Shown: piece after piece, positions 24,560 through 35,470 of the stretch
Numbering within the stretch: the stretch's first letter is position 1
Layout: each line of letters opens with the position of its first letter
Assembly (NCBI GenBank): GCA_020698575.1
Contig: CM036250.1
Location: 21,727,500 to 21,791,499, forward strand
Source: Bostrychus sinensis
Lineage: Eukaryota; Chordata; Actinopteri; Gobiiformes; Eleotridae
DNA: 64,000 bases
Direction of reading: 5' to 3'
Made by a program: the position numbers and the translations under genes
The notes under the pieces: generated by a model
What the model saw: the letters and a program-made list of their open reading frames with translations, nothing else
The model's database searches: none
What the model was told of the DNA's origin: nothing

Positions 24560-24720
24560 TTTACATTTTTTTAAAAGATATTTTTTGTCCCTTTTTGTCT
24601 ATATTGTATAGTGCAGTTGAGGAGTGACAGGAAAATATCAGACTTGAATCCATGATGGCAAAGCAAACTGTAGTTGCCGTGTGTATGCATCACCGCTTTA
24701 CCAACTGAGCTATACCTACA
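24560..24720 (-). mobile_element. tRNA-derived SINE
   Basis: On the minus strand from 24,720 it reads TAGCTCAGTTGGTAAAGCGG, an almost perfect tRNA A box, and GGATTCAAGTCTG, a B box, about 60 bp downstream. A non-tRNA body (CTGTCACTCCTCAACTGCAC) and a poorly defined tail follow. The spacing and the body rule out a functional tRNA gene. The 5' end of the SINE coincides with the start of the MITE at 24,715. Confidence 0.75.
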
Positions 24721-25298
24721 CTGTAAAAAAAAACCTGTAAATTTTACGGTAAAAAATTGGCAGCTGTGGTTGCTAGAATTCTACCGTAAAAACTACAAGA
24801 GGCCTGTATTTCATTTTACAGTATAATTTTATCACAAATGTTGTTTTTACAGTTTTTGACTTGAGTTTTTATTATTATTTACTGCAAAATAAAGTTATTA
24901 TCTTTAAAAAAAATAGGTTAATGTATATTTTAGTTTGTGACTTAACTTTTAATCAACATTTACTGTAAAATTTAAAGTTATCTTTCAAAAAAATAGATTA
25001 ATGTATATTTTAGTTTGTGACTTACGTTTTAATCAACATTTACTGTAAAATTTAAAGTTATTATCTTTTGAAAAGGTGTTAAACTGTAATAAACACAGGA
25101 CTCGATTTTTTTAACAGTGCTATACTGTGTACATTACAAAAAATAAAACTAAAAAATACAATTTTGCCTTATTTTTAATATTACAGTTAATTACCGTAAC
25201 CAAAACAGTATTTTACCGATATATCAATTACAGTCTTTTACTGTTGAGATTTTACAGATTTTTACCATGAAATCTACAGATATTTTTTACAGTGTAGG
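24715..25298. mobile_element. MITE with CCTACACTGTAAAAAA inverted ends
   Basis: Left end CCTACACTGTAAAAAA; the right end is its reverse complement (TTTTTTACAGTGTAGG). Similarity continues inward (ACCTGTAAATTTTACGGTAAA versus TATCTGTAGATTTCATGGTAAA). The interior is AT-rich with many TTTACAGT and ACTGTAAAA motifs and no coding frame. The design fits a non-autonomous hAT-like element common in fish. It contains the 80-bp duplication listed separately. Confidence 0.8.
24901..25060. repeat. 80-bp tandem duplication inside the MITE
   Basis: Units 24,901-24,980 and 24,981-25,060 align without gaps and differ at four positions by eye. Partial further units flank them on both sides (AAAGTTATTATCTTT at 24,890 and at 25,056). 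Confidence 0.9.
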
Positions 25299-27453
25299 AG
25301 GACCACCTCCAAAAGTACAAAAAGTACAAAAAATGGGAGAAGTCAGGCAATTTGATGGGACAGCTTGAGACATAAATGTTTACAAATCTAACGTACTGAG
25401 ACATAAGTTTAGGTTAACAGTAAAACATATAATGTGCTGTTTTTATCCAAAATACACTTTTTGCAAAGCAAAGTCTTTACTGAGACTTTATTCATTGGAA
25501 TAAAAAGGGTGCAGAAAGAAATCAAAGCTCTCTGTATTTTCTCAAAACAATCCAGCAGCAGCTCACAGCTCCATGGAGAGGCCAGTCCTGAAACACAGGG
25601 GCAGAACACACCAACCATATATTCAACCTATCAAATATTTATTCTACATTTTACAGAAGAAATACTGACCTGACCTTGTTGTTCTTAACTTGAATCTCAC
25701 TTTTTATAAAATAAACTGAGCACCAATGAAAAAGAGGAACATTGTCTGAATAAGTGGGATGGAGGGACAGAGGACTAAATGGCTGTGCAGGACGACCAGA
25801 AGTGGGACAGGTGGTCACTCTAGTTATACTGCAGCAGAGTAGAAGAATCTGCTGCTAAAGAGTCAATATGCAGAAATGATATGTTGTTTACTGTTATTAC
25901 AAATGATCAGACTGAGAAACTAACAACCTCCCCTGCGTCTGTGAGCGCTGCTGCTTCTATCTCTTTGTTCCTCTGAGTCTCTGCAGCACCTTCCCCCTGT
26001 GCTCCTAAAAATGTGGTTGTAAACAACTGCAAACAAAAAGTGATCACACTGTATTTGTGAATTTTCTGTTTGGATATTTCTTTTAAATACTGTGTCTAAA
26101 GCCATAGAGTAGTTTATCTGAGTTTTAGACATCATCAGATTGTAACAACCTACAGTCGTCGTTCACCTACAAGCTAAGCTATGGCATTGCTATAAGCTGG
26201 CTTAAGACTGCAAATATAACATCAAAGTCTTTGTAGAATACAGTGTGCACCTCTCTCATATTTATCTATCATGTTGTGACTATACTTCCTGTTCCTTTAA
26301 GGGTCTTGGGCAATGGCAGAGAAACACTTTGAACTAAATAAACAAATGCAAAGTAGGGATCTCTTCTTCTTGAAGCTTTGGAATTTGGGGAAATATATTA
26401 AAGCGAAAATGCAAATGGCAGGCACTATTTGGTCGCAGGCAGAGAGGATACTGTCAGGCATGAGAGAGCACAGACTAAAAAAAAAAAATAATCCAGGTGA
26501 AAAAGCCGCTGCTTTAATTCAATTTCCATTCATTTTTTCTTCTTCGGGTAGCCTTACGGGTAAGATTATGGAAGCACTGCAAGAGGCAAGCGAAAATCCA
26601 TCCAGGAGCAAAAACTGTGTTGACAAATGTAGTGGTTGTACCACAGATTAATAGCAACCATTAAGTGTAAAATCATCACGGAAAAGTATGTTGCCGATGA
26701 AGCATATTCTACAATAATAAGCAACTTCTCCAGCCAGGCACATTTTATTAAAACAGTAGTGGGCATGTGGATGTGCAGGGGGCTGTATATCAGACGCTCT
26801 GACAGAAGAGGAATGTGGGCTTCCTGCTCACTTAAAGAGGGCTCTAATTTCATGCGTCCATCTTGCAGACAGACAGGTGCAGTAGGAGCACTCACTGATT
26901 TGTTTTACCTCCACTTCTCTCTCCTGTTCTCCTTGTGCTCCCTCCTCCAATAAGTCTCAACTCAATTTTTCATCTGGCTGTGACTCTTTCCTATGCATTT
27001 GGTGCATCCAAATCTCTGATATAAATGCATAGTCATTCAATGTCACTACACTTTGCAAAGGCTGAGAGTTCCTATTTGTGTAATAAAACAATTTACAATA
27101 ATTAGGATATGAAGTATTTTAATACTTTAGGCTGTTTTTGGTCTTAAGAAGAGACAAGGTCTCAGTTAAATTATTACACCATAAATGACAATACTAATAT
27201 TACTGTGATTGGATGAAATGTTTGAAATGAGCTGTAAATCCTCTCTGATACAAGACATTTTACAGTTCATGTTTTATTCTAAACAACTGCAGTGGTTAAA
27301 CATAAGCACAGAAAAATGATCTACATAACCAAGATAGAAATCGTGCCCCAGGTTGCCTCTTATATCCTCAGGAACTGTGTAAGTACAGTGTATAGTCAAT
27401 CGTAACACATGGCAATTGTCAAATGATTGTTACAGCTGCTTTGTACGGTGGCC
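25299..27453. other. Non-coding stretch
   Basis: No gene accepted. 26,480-26,900 is non-repetitive and could be a conserved non-coding element. The frames there (26,313-26,651 plus, 26,566-26,895 minus) show no known domain. Confidence 0.4.
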
Positions 27454-28327
27454 CTGAGGTGCAACAACAAAATTGTTTTTGTCCACTAGAAAAATAAAAG
27501 CAAATGTAGATTTAAAAAAAAATCTTGCCTTAAAAAGAAACCCAACCCTCAAATTTAAAAAAATAATATACAAAAAAATTAAATAAATGTCTATATTAAA
27601 AAAGTTCATCAAAGTTTGTTTTGTCCACTAGAAAAAATAAAAGCAGAGGATTATTTTTAAATGTGTCGCCTCAAAAAATAAACTCACCTCTAAAATTTAA
27701 AGAGTGAATTAAAATAAAGCCATGTCTCAATTATTTTTATATTTTGTTTAAAAAACCTCACTCGTCAAAATAAAATAAACTTGTCTAAAAATAAAAACCC
27801 TCTCTTCAAAATAAAAAAAAATCTTCTATTTAAAAAATAAGACTTTTCACTATTTAAATAAAGTTCATCTAAAAATAAAAACACACAGCTTCAAATTAAA
27901 AGAGGGCGCTGTTTCCCCCAAAATATCTCCCCCTTTTAAATTAAGGCTGCCACAAAAACAAAACCACATTTAAATATTTGAATGTCTTTTTTTTTTTTTT
28001 TTTTTATAGAACAATGCTTTTTTTTATTTTGTGACATGCTTTTTTATTTTGAGATGTTTTTATTTTTAGAAAAGTTTATTTTATTTTGATGAGTTTTTTT
28101 AATCAAGCTTTTTAAAATTTGACACGACTTTTAGATGTGAGTTTCTTTCGCTGCTTTTATTTTTCTAGTGGACAAAAACAATTTTGATGATGCTCCTGTT
28201 TTAATATAGACATTTATTCATTTTTTTTTTTGTTTATTCTTTTTTTTTATTTGAGGAATAGGATTATTTTTAAGGCAAGGTTTTTAACAAATCTACATCT
28301 GCTTTTATTTTTGTTGTTGCACCTCAG
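27454..28327. mobile_element. AT-rich foldback element with very long inverted arms
   Basis: The left end CTGAGGTGCAACAACAAAA is mirrored at the right end (GTTGTTGCACCTCAG). The arms match in order for most of their length: TTTTTGTCCACTAGAAAAAT, AAAAGCA.ATGTAGATTT, CTTGCCTTAAAAA, AATGTCTATATTAAAA, a second TTGTCCACTAGAAAA copy, AACTCAC.TCTAAAA and TCAAAATAAAATAAACTT. Each is present again as its reverse complement in the right half. The centre near 27,900-27,990 contains the only GC-richer piece (GAGGGCGCTGTTTCCCCC). No protein is encoded. I do not recognise the family. Confidence 0.8.
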
Positions 28328-28371
28328 CTAGCTTTGGGCCTGAGGCAGGGTTCTTCTTAAACTATGCAAGT

Positions 28372-28545
28372 TATTCACAGACACTCACACACTCACATTT
28401 GTTTCCTATGGGCAATTTAGATTCACCCATTCATCTATACATGCATGCCTTCGGATGGTGGTAGGTACCTGGAGTACTTTGAAAGAATGAATGGTTCTTG
28501 TTGTAAGATGCAAGTGTTAGCCTCTGTGCCACTCTGTAAATTAGA
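28372..28545 (-). mobile_element. SINE family C, middle part
   Basis: The minus strand reads GTGGCACAGAGGCTAACACT, then CATGCATGTATAGATGAATG and CTAAATTGCCCATAGGAAAC, then TGTGAGTGTGTGAGTGT. This is the order of the middle of the fish retroposon whose tail is at 23,847 and head at 35,470. It is strongly decayed. Confidence 0.55.
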
Positions 28546-29914
28546 TTCAAACTACACAATTCAGGTGTCTTTATAGGGATAGACATTTGGCAGCTTAAAA
28601 TACCTTATGGAGCTCCAGGACTGTGGAGGTCACTTGGACCTAGCACACTCAAGGTTCTAGTGAGCGGACACTCCCCTACAATCTGTAACTAATAGCTACT
28701 CCAGTGGGAAGTCTTGGCAGGCAGCAGTGGTGTATTTAGAATGAGTTTTGTCGGATTCGAGACAGACTGCTGCCTGTAGGAGAGCTCCAAACTGTTCAAT
28801 CAGTGTGTGAGAAACTACATCAGGACAGGCTGCACCCATGTGTGTCCGCCAAGGACTGCAAACCCATTTGGACAGAGTTTATGTAGAGAAAAGTAATTGA
28901 GATGGAGAGAGATGGGGGAGGGATAAGAGTGTGTTAGGGAAGTCGACCTCCTCCCCTGTTGTTTTTGTTCCATTTCAGAGTGAAAGTGCGGGCGGGGGGG
29001 ATAGAGCATGCCTCATCACCGGCACTGAGATCAGACGAGAGGCAGGAGCTAACGATTAGTGTCCATGCTGCCCATAGAAACTTCTGCCTCAGTTTAATGA
29101 ATACTTAAAAAGTGTAAAAGCAGTCCAGCTGACGCTAAAAGGCCACTCACGGTCACAGCTGAAGTTTGTAAAGAACTACACAAAGATGACAGTGGGGCAT
29201 CTGGTTGATGGCTGGGGTCCATGCTGGTCCTATTTTGTGTGTCTCCTAATCTCCTTTGGTTCAGACCTATTTCTCTGCCCTAAATGCATAATATTGTAAA
29301 TGAAGCATCTGCTTTGGTGGTCCCAGTAGACCTGTGCATGTCATAACACACACATGTAAGCAGCCAGCATCAGTTAGAAATAGTTACCCCTAAGTAAAAT
29401 ATGCAAAGGTGATAACAAGCAGCGGAAAACTGGCAAAAGGAAAGTGTTGGAGCAGCAGCTGTTGAAAAGAGGCAGAGGTTGTATAAGCCGTGTGAACCCA
29501 AACAGCATCTGTTTTTAGATTTTTCTATATTAGGAACTGCATTTGTTCTGTTCGCCTCAAATACAGGTATTACATCAGGAACACATTATTACACAATGAA
29601 CAAGGAGGCAAGTGTTACTGTTTATACCTATATATACCTATATGGAAAGTCTCAGTCTTAGTACAGTCAAGCCTAGGGGACAAAAGGATGTTTGATTCAC
29701 TTAAGTGATGGACATGGTCTAAAGATGCTATCAAGGGTGTAAAGGATGTTAAGTATTTAAGTTGTATGTCATAAAATGTATTGTTCAGATTTGGATAAAA
29801 AAAAAAAATCAGTAAAGGAAAAATTATTGCTTTTGGAAACAATCCAGAACAACACTCGGATCTTGGTATTTTTAGCAGGATTCTACAGGCTATACTTTAT
29901 TTATATTATGGAGT
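28546..29914. other. Non-coding stretch
   Basis: No gene or clear repeat. Purine-rich patches occur at 28,900-29,040. Confidence 0.45.
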
Positions 29915-30065
29915 TGTGGGTCAAGGGCTCAAGGGATTGAGCATTTACCCCTAAACTAGAGGATACAAAGTTTGAGTCTAGGCTTGGGCACGCTATTTTT
30001 ACCACTGCAAGATATCTGCTTCATGTTCAATAAGCATTTTGTAATATTGTTATAATTAGGCAAAG
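29915..30065 (+). mobile_element. tRNA-like repeat module (family B)
   Basis: GGGCTCAAGGGATTGAGCATTTACCCCT has an A-box-like pattern and is followed by GTTTGAGTCTAGG, a degraded B box. The downstream TTTTGTAATATTGTTATAATTAGG also occurs after the family B copy at 31,935. Confidence 0.6.
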
Positions 30066-31039
30066 AAAGACCTCGTTAACATTGGCTCAGATTTCATCAA
30101 CATAATACTGAGCCAAGTACCATTTAACTCAAGCTTAAATTAAAATCAACTTTAACCATTTGTTTTATACTGACACTACTCATTTCTGTAACGATTTTAA
30201 AATGGCAACAGAAATCATCAGATATATTTTACTCAAACACAACTGGGAACCATATTAGATCAAGGACGTGAATGTTGCTTGGATATTCGCAACATCTATG
30301 AATCTACAGAGGCCTACAAATAATAATTGAAATATAGACATTTATTGTAGCGCTAACATATTTTAATAATAGCAACATAAAAAACAGGCAACACAAAACT
30401 AAATCTCTTGCTCTCACTGCTGTTTTTCTTCACAGATTGCTGCACATCACTTAGGCATGTTGCGTCCATACAGGTTGCCATGTTTGGTTGTGTATACCTG
30501 TGTGGTGTGTGGATTTGCGGGATAGCAACAGTAAAATAATGGCATATAACTCACCCTAATGATGTAACCGTGAAGCAGCAGGTAAGGTCAATGCCTGAGA
30601 AGGTGGTAGAAGGTGAATTGCCTGGCTGCATCACACACATAGGCAAACACAGGGCTCATAAATGAATCAATCCCTCCAAAAACACCCCCCCGGGCCTATC
30701 AACATGTACCCTGCCAATCTTGATATGGCCCCACATCCACTTTGTCCCATCCTTAGTCCCATCCTGTGTCCTTTTTTCCCTCATTTCTCTCTCTCGGTGA
30801 GATTGTTTGGAGGTCAGCGGACGCCCCGAGGAGGAGGCTGATGAATGGATCTGTGATCACTGGGTGTAATTACAGTGTCAAATGAACTGTTAGCTGTCCG
30901 GAGTGTGCGTGTACGCCTGTGCATGTGTCGGTGTATGTGCTATTTCCTAATGTGCTAGTCAGCTCCCCACAGATGCAGATGCCATATCAGCATACACAAC
31001 AACAGATGGACTCTGGTTACACGCATGCAAATCCACACA

Positions 31040-31071
<32 letters not shown>

Positions 31072-31784
31072 CTCCATCTCACGTATCATTTATCATCCTC
31101 CAAAGTAGCAAAAATAAAAGTAGCATGTCCCATTAGAATATTTATAACCGCGCCTGGGCTAGCAGCCTTGATCTCTTTGTCTTCAATGCAATTATACCTT
31201 TTTTCCCTCACATGCTCATGGGACGATGTCAGAAACGCCAGGGTGGCATCTAAACATTTAAATACATCCTGTCATGCCAGCACAGCGGGAACCACTTTTC
31301 TCAGATGCAGAATTTTGGCCCAACACTGGCTATCACACAAACCACTCAAATGTCTGCCCGTAGATCAGGGTAGGCTTTCTCTGCATATGCCTCCACCAGA
31401 CATGATAATGGCGGCCCGAAGCCTCTGAGGCTGCAGATCAGCAGCTGGGTTGGCAAAACTACACAACAGACGGACAAACACACAGTTGGGTTCTGGTGGC
31501 TAGAATAATTTCTCTTTTTGTAGGGTCGTACTTTTGGACGGAGATAATAAGGAATATAGAAATGAAAAAGACCACTCAGCTGGATTGTCAGCTCTGGCTC
31601 ATTTGCATTTATTAAGGTCTTGGTTGAACATGTGACTTTTAAGAAAAAGTAATGGAGGGGCTTATTAAAGGGTGGTGAAGAAGTGTGTTAGGAGGAAGTG
31701 TGTGGAGAGATATGACCTGTTTGTTTTATGTTTTTGTGTTCAATGAATGTGTCATTGTGTCATAAAACCAGTGCGCAAACAAAA
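30066..31784. other. Non-coding stretch with CA repeat
   Basis: No accepted gene. The 169-codon frame at 30,919-31,428 runs through the CA repeat. 30,780-30,900 and 31,090-31,440 are non-repetitive and include GTGTAATTACAGTG; a regulatory role is possible but unsupported. Confidence 0.4.
31034..31062. repeat. (CA)n microsatellite
   Basis: About 14 CA units; directly visible. Confidence 0.95.
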
Positions 31785-32160
31785 ACATTTAGTCAGCTGG
31801 TGGTCTTCAGTCATATTTCTACTTTACTTTGAAACTTTTTCATGACCAAAGAGAAAGGTCAGAAATGGGCCAAGGAAAAACTCCATCTGGATTCAGGCAT
31901 TTTTAAGGTGTCTTTAACAATGTGCAATATAATGACTTTGTGTCTCAATACAGAGCATTTACCCCTGAACGAGTAGATACACAGTGTGAGTCCAGGAGTG
32001 AGAACTGTATCTTTAATATTGTGTGATTGCACTAATGCCTTGGCAGAGGTCTACATCTAGTTAAATAAGCTTTTTGTAATATTATTATGGTTAGGCAGCT
32101 CAAAACTTCACATTTAGTCAGCTAGTGGTCTTCAATGATACTCCTACTATACTTTGAAAC
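31785..32160. repeat. 51-bp direct repeats flanking a tRNA-like module
   Basis: 31,785-31,835 and 32,110-32,160 are both 51 bp, in the same orientation, and align without gaps with six mismatches by eye. They share ACATTTAGTCAGCT, GTGGTCTTCA and ACTTTGAAAC. The family B/A repeat at 31,935-32,098 lies between them. Confidence 0.9.
31935..32098 (+). mobile_element. tRNA-like module (B) joined to family A 3' end
   Basis: TTGTGTCTCAATACAGAGCATTTACCCCTGA-like head, then GTGTGAGTCCAGGAG (B-box-like). About 50 bp later comes GCCTTGGCAGAGGTCTACAT, the family A end. The final TTTTTGTAATATTATTATGGTTAGG matches the downstream part of the copy at 29,915. Confidence 0.6.
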
Positions 32161-33391
32161 ATTGCAGTTACCTTTTGACAAAATAGCAGTCTGACATCCA
32201 AAAACCTTCTTCTGTTTTGATAAATTATTGCATGAACAACAACAGAGAAACCTTTGCATGGCCATGGCACTGCACCTAATCAAATCCACAGCTCCACGTA
32301 GAGGACGGATAAAAAATGGAAGCACATTCCTGTCACGTGTGTGTTTGCGTGAGTGTGTGTGTGTCAGAGACAGACAGGCTGAGGCAGTGTGCAGCGCCTC
32401 GTTGGTATTCCAGGGTGGCTTGTTGTTGAGTGTGGTTTCCCACAATTCTTATCAGAGTTGTGATCACAGAAAACTGGTCTCCTCAAATGGAACACATCCT
32501 TCCCTCACATATCAGCTCACAGACACACAGCCTTCTTCATTCTCCCTCCTCGTTGTTCCCTTCGCTCACTCTAATTCAATCTTTAACTTATAACCCAGTG
32601 CCGCAACACGCACCGCCGAGAACATGAATGCAATTTAGAACAATCTGAGGTGAGTAGGTCTGTCTTATGAATACATAAGAGTTTTTTCTTTGAAAGTCGT
32701 GCTCAGAAACAGCGGGAGTGTTCTGCCTGGGGAAGGATAAAACAATTGTTACCATCAAGAAACTCGGAACAAAAGGGAGATGCTGTAAATATAAAGTGCA
32801 ACGAGAGAGAGAGAGTATGTAATATTCAGTGGTAAAAATAAAAAGGCATTTTGTGGTAGCCAGGTAGGAGAACTGTAGAATGGGGAAATGATGTTAAAGA
32901 TAAAAAAATGGTGGTAGTTGTTCTGGGATTTATTAGGAAATAGTTGAATAATTGACAAGTGAGCGATGCAGTGTGGAAAAGTACATAGGCGAGTATTGAC
33001 ATTAAAGTGGCATAGCACATCAGTAGCAGTGATGTAGATCCGCATACTGATATACTGCTGAGGAAGGCATCACTCTGAGTGGTTCACACAAAGGTAACGC
33101 AGTGACAAGAAAAACACTTAGAAAAGAGGAAGCGTCTTTAAATCTGGCTGGGAAACGTGTCCTAGTTAGTATCCTGCTGTGGTGTGCACACATTTTGGTG
33201 CTGCTAATGAACAGGCTGCTTACTCACTGGGGATTTCTCTACCTATATGTAGCTTTTCCTTTACTACACGATCCCTTTTTGGTGTTCCCAAGACAGCCTC
33301 TTCTCTCCAGGGTGATTTGATGGGTGCCCACTGATATATATCCAAACATGACAGAATATGATAATGCAAAACTAAGATATTTACAGTGATA
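32161..33391. other. Non-coding stretch
   Basis: No accepted gene. 32,240-32,620 carries overlapping short frames without motifs. A GT-rich patch is at 32,337-32,365. Confidence 0.45.
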
Positions 33392-33873
33392 TACAACCCC
33401 AGTTCCAAAAACAGTAGTGTCTTTGGACCATGTTCACATATGGCTTCTTCTTTGAATGATGCAGCCTTAACTTGAATTTCAAGCAAATGACAATGACAGT
33501 GACTTCTGACTGACTTTGAGGAGATAAAGGTCACGAGCATTCAATACATCCAATAATAACAGAAACGCTGCCTTTCTAAAACCCCCTTGATACTCTACTA
33601 AATTGCCAGTTAACCTAATTAGTTGCAAAATGCTCCTTCAGCTGTTTTTTTTTATTTGTAACTACTACTTTTCTACTACTTTTTTTGTGGTGCTGCCATT
33701 GAATTCAAAATGTAGTATTGTAAATGTAAGCATTTTTAATAAAATGGTAAAATAACTCTTAGTTTTTATTGTGAATAAAATATGTTTTTGTAAGATCTGC
33801 AAATCATTGTTTTCTTTCTTTTATTCAGATATTGCAGTGCAGTGTCCTAACCTTTTTGGCTTTGGGTGTGTAG
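33392..33873 (+). mobile_element. Non-autonomous TIR element with TACAACCCC ends
   Basis: Left end TACAACCCCAGTTCCAAAAA; right end CCTTTTTGGCTTTGGGTGTGTAG, its imperfect reverse complement. TGCAAATCATTGTTTTCTTT lies just inside the right end. TTGCCAGTTAACCTAATTAG in the middle is also found at 9,262 and 62,540 (reverse). There is no transposase frame in about 480 bp. Confidence 0.75.
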
Positions 33874-35207
33874 TGAGCAGCAGTAATCTTTTGTCAATGA
33901 ATATGTTAGCAAGTCACAATGACACCTTCTTTAAGTGACTGTGTTGTCACCTCTGCCTTTGCAAATTGGATGAACAAATAATGCTCCAACATCACAGGCC
34001 ATTCGAAATGTGTGAGCCTCCTCAGCACCCTGAAACCATAATGTATTCATTTTATTCATATTCACGCTTGCCATGCAACATCACTCTTCTTCAAATACTT
34101 GTTTTCACGTCCTTTTAATCAAATTTGCATGGATTAATTTTAAACCTGTTTAAACCAGCTTATATATAGCTCAGGATTACGTTTGAACACTCATAGATGT
34201 GCTTGCATCATAGTTAACGGCACATTGCATAATACAGTAGATGTGGTAATTAAAGAAACTTAATTTATGGAGGATTGTAACAGGTCACAGTTGCACAGAC
34301 GTACAGTGGAGCATATCCATGTCAAATGCTTTGTGTTTTGTAATGTTAGTGTAATTGTTTCTGTAACCTAAAGGTAAAGTATAACGCCCACTAAGTATGA
34401 ATATCTACAAGATAATATGAGAAAGAATGATTAAATATACATATTCTAATCTAAAATGTTTGTACAGAGTGATTACTTTGAAATTCCAGATGTTATGCAC
34501 ATTCAGTTTTCTGTTTGGTGCAATCTTATTTGTGTTGACTGATGTGAATGGAGTCTGCCATTCAAGAAAAAACACTTGCTGCGTATCTTTTGTGCAGGGC
34601 TGAGCACTGATGGACAGGTACAGCAGATCTGCACCAGTTGTGGAAACGCTCTCTTCCACTACAATGGCAGTTTATTTGCTAAGGAGTGCGCGGCGCCGTG
34701 CAGTGGAGTGGAGGCACCATATTCACAATTCCTACTGTGGAGACCAAGCAGTCTTTAAACATAGCTTTATGTAATGAAAGTATTGCAGAGTTAGTTGCAC
34801 TTATATTGCTCCAGTTGCCTTTTCAAAGTGCTGAGACGCTCATGTCCTGACACAGCTCTGGCCTGCTTGAACTTGACTTGTCCTGCGTCAAACACTGTTG
34901 CATTTCTTCTGTAGGAATAATAGAGATGCTCTCCTTTCTTGATACAGTGTGAGTAGCTGTTAAATTTGTGGAGTGCTTATCACAGAGACTGGACTAACAA
35001 GTTTCTAACACATCTATCACTCCATCTGCTGCAGTTGAGTGACAGGCAGCATCACTGCAGTGAGTCGACGCGCTGCACTCACTCAGACTCTGATACATGC
35101 AAAATTTTTATTTACATATCAGATTTGGAGCAGGATTAATTTGCATGGTTACTAAAGTAAATGTCACAAATTTCTGGTGCTATTTTTTGAACAGTAAATC
35201 TGGCTCC
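33874..35207. other. Non-coding stretch
   Basis: No accepted gene. At about 34,595 TTTTGTGCAG precedes a 160-bp open stretch with a CxxC pair (CTSCGNAL). I could not tie it to any protein and it has no good downstream donor. Confidence 0.4.
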
Positions 35208-35249
35208 TACATACATACACTTAATATAAATATTAAGTGTATGTATGTA
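35208..35249. repeat. Perfect 42-bp palindrome (20-bp arms, AA spacer)
   Basis: Left arm 35,208-35,227 (TACATACATACACTTAATAT) and right arm 35,230-35,249 are exact reverse complements separated by AA. The match breaks immediately outside on both sides. Confidence 0.97.
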
Positions 35250-35254
35250 TATTT

Positions 35255-35470
35255 ACTCTCACATTTTGTTCACTAGGGGCAATTTGACTTTGTTTAGAAG
35301 GAGGGAGGAAGCTGAAGTACCAGGCAGGAACATAACATGGGGAAGACATGCAGACTCCACACAGAGAGATTCCAGTTGGCCAACCTGAGGATTGAACCCA
35401 TGACCTTCTTGCTCAGAGGTAGAAGCTCTTGCTGCTCTGCTGCCATGTCCCCAACTGGGAAAATTAATTA
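35255..35470 (-). mobile_element. SINE family C, tRNA-derived head
   Basis: The minus strand reads GAGCTTCTACCTCTGAGCAAG, then AAGGTCATGGGTTCAATCC with a near-perfect tRNA B box. It continues with TCTCTCTGTGTGGAGTCTGC, ATGTCTTCCCCATG and CAAATTGCCCCTAG. This is the 5' portion of the retroposon whose other parts are at 28,372 and 23,847. Confidence 0.75.

Noticed and set aside
24600..24720. tRNA gene on the minus strand
   Set aside because: A and B boxes are present, but the rest does not fold as a cloverleaf and continues into a SINE body.
30919..31428. 169-codon plus-strand open frame
   Set aside because: It reads through the CA repeat (alternating His-Thr), and no motif or splice evidence supports it.
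34576..34758. Possible exon after TTTTGTGCAG with a CxxC motif
   Set aside because: One acceptor-like site and one CxxC pair are not enough; no downstream donor and no protein match.
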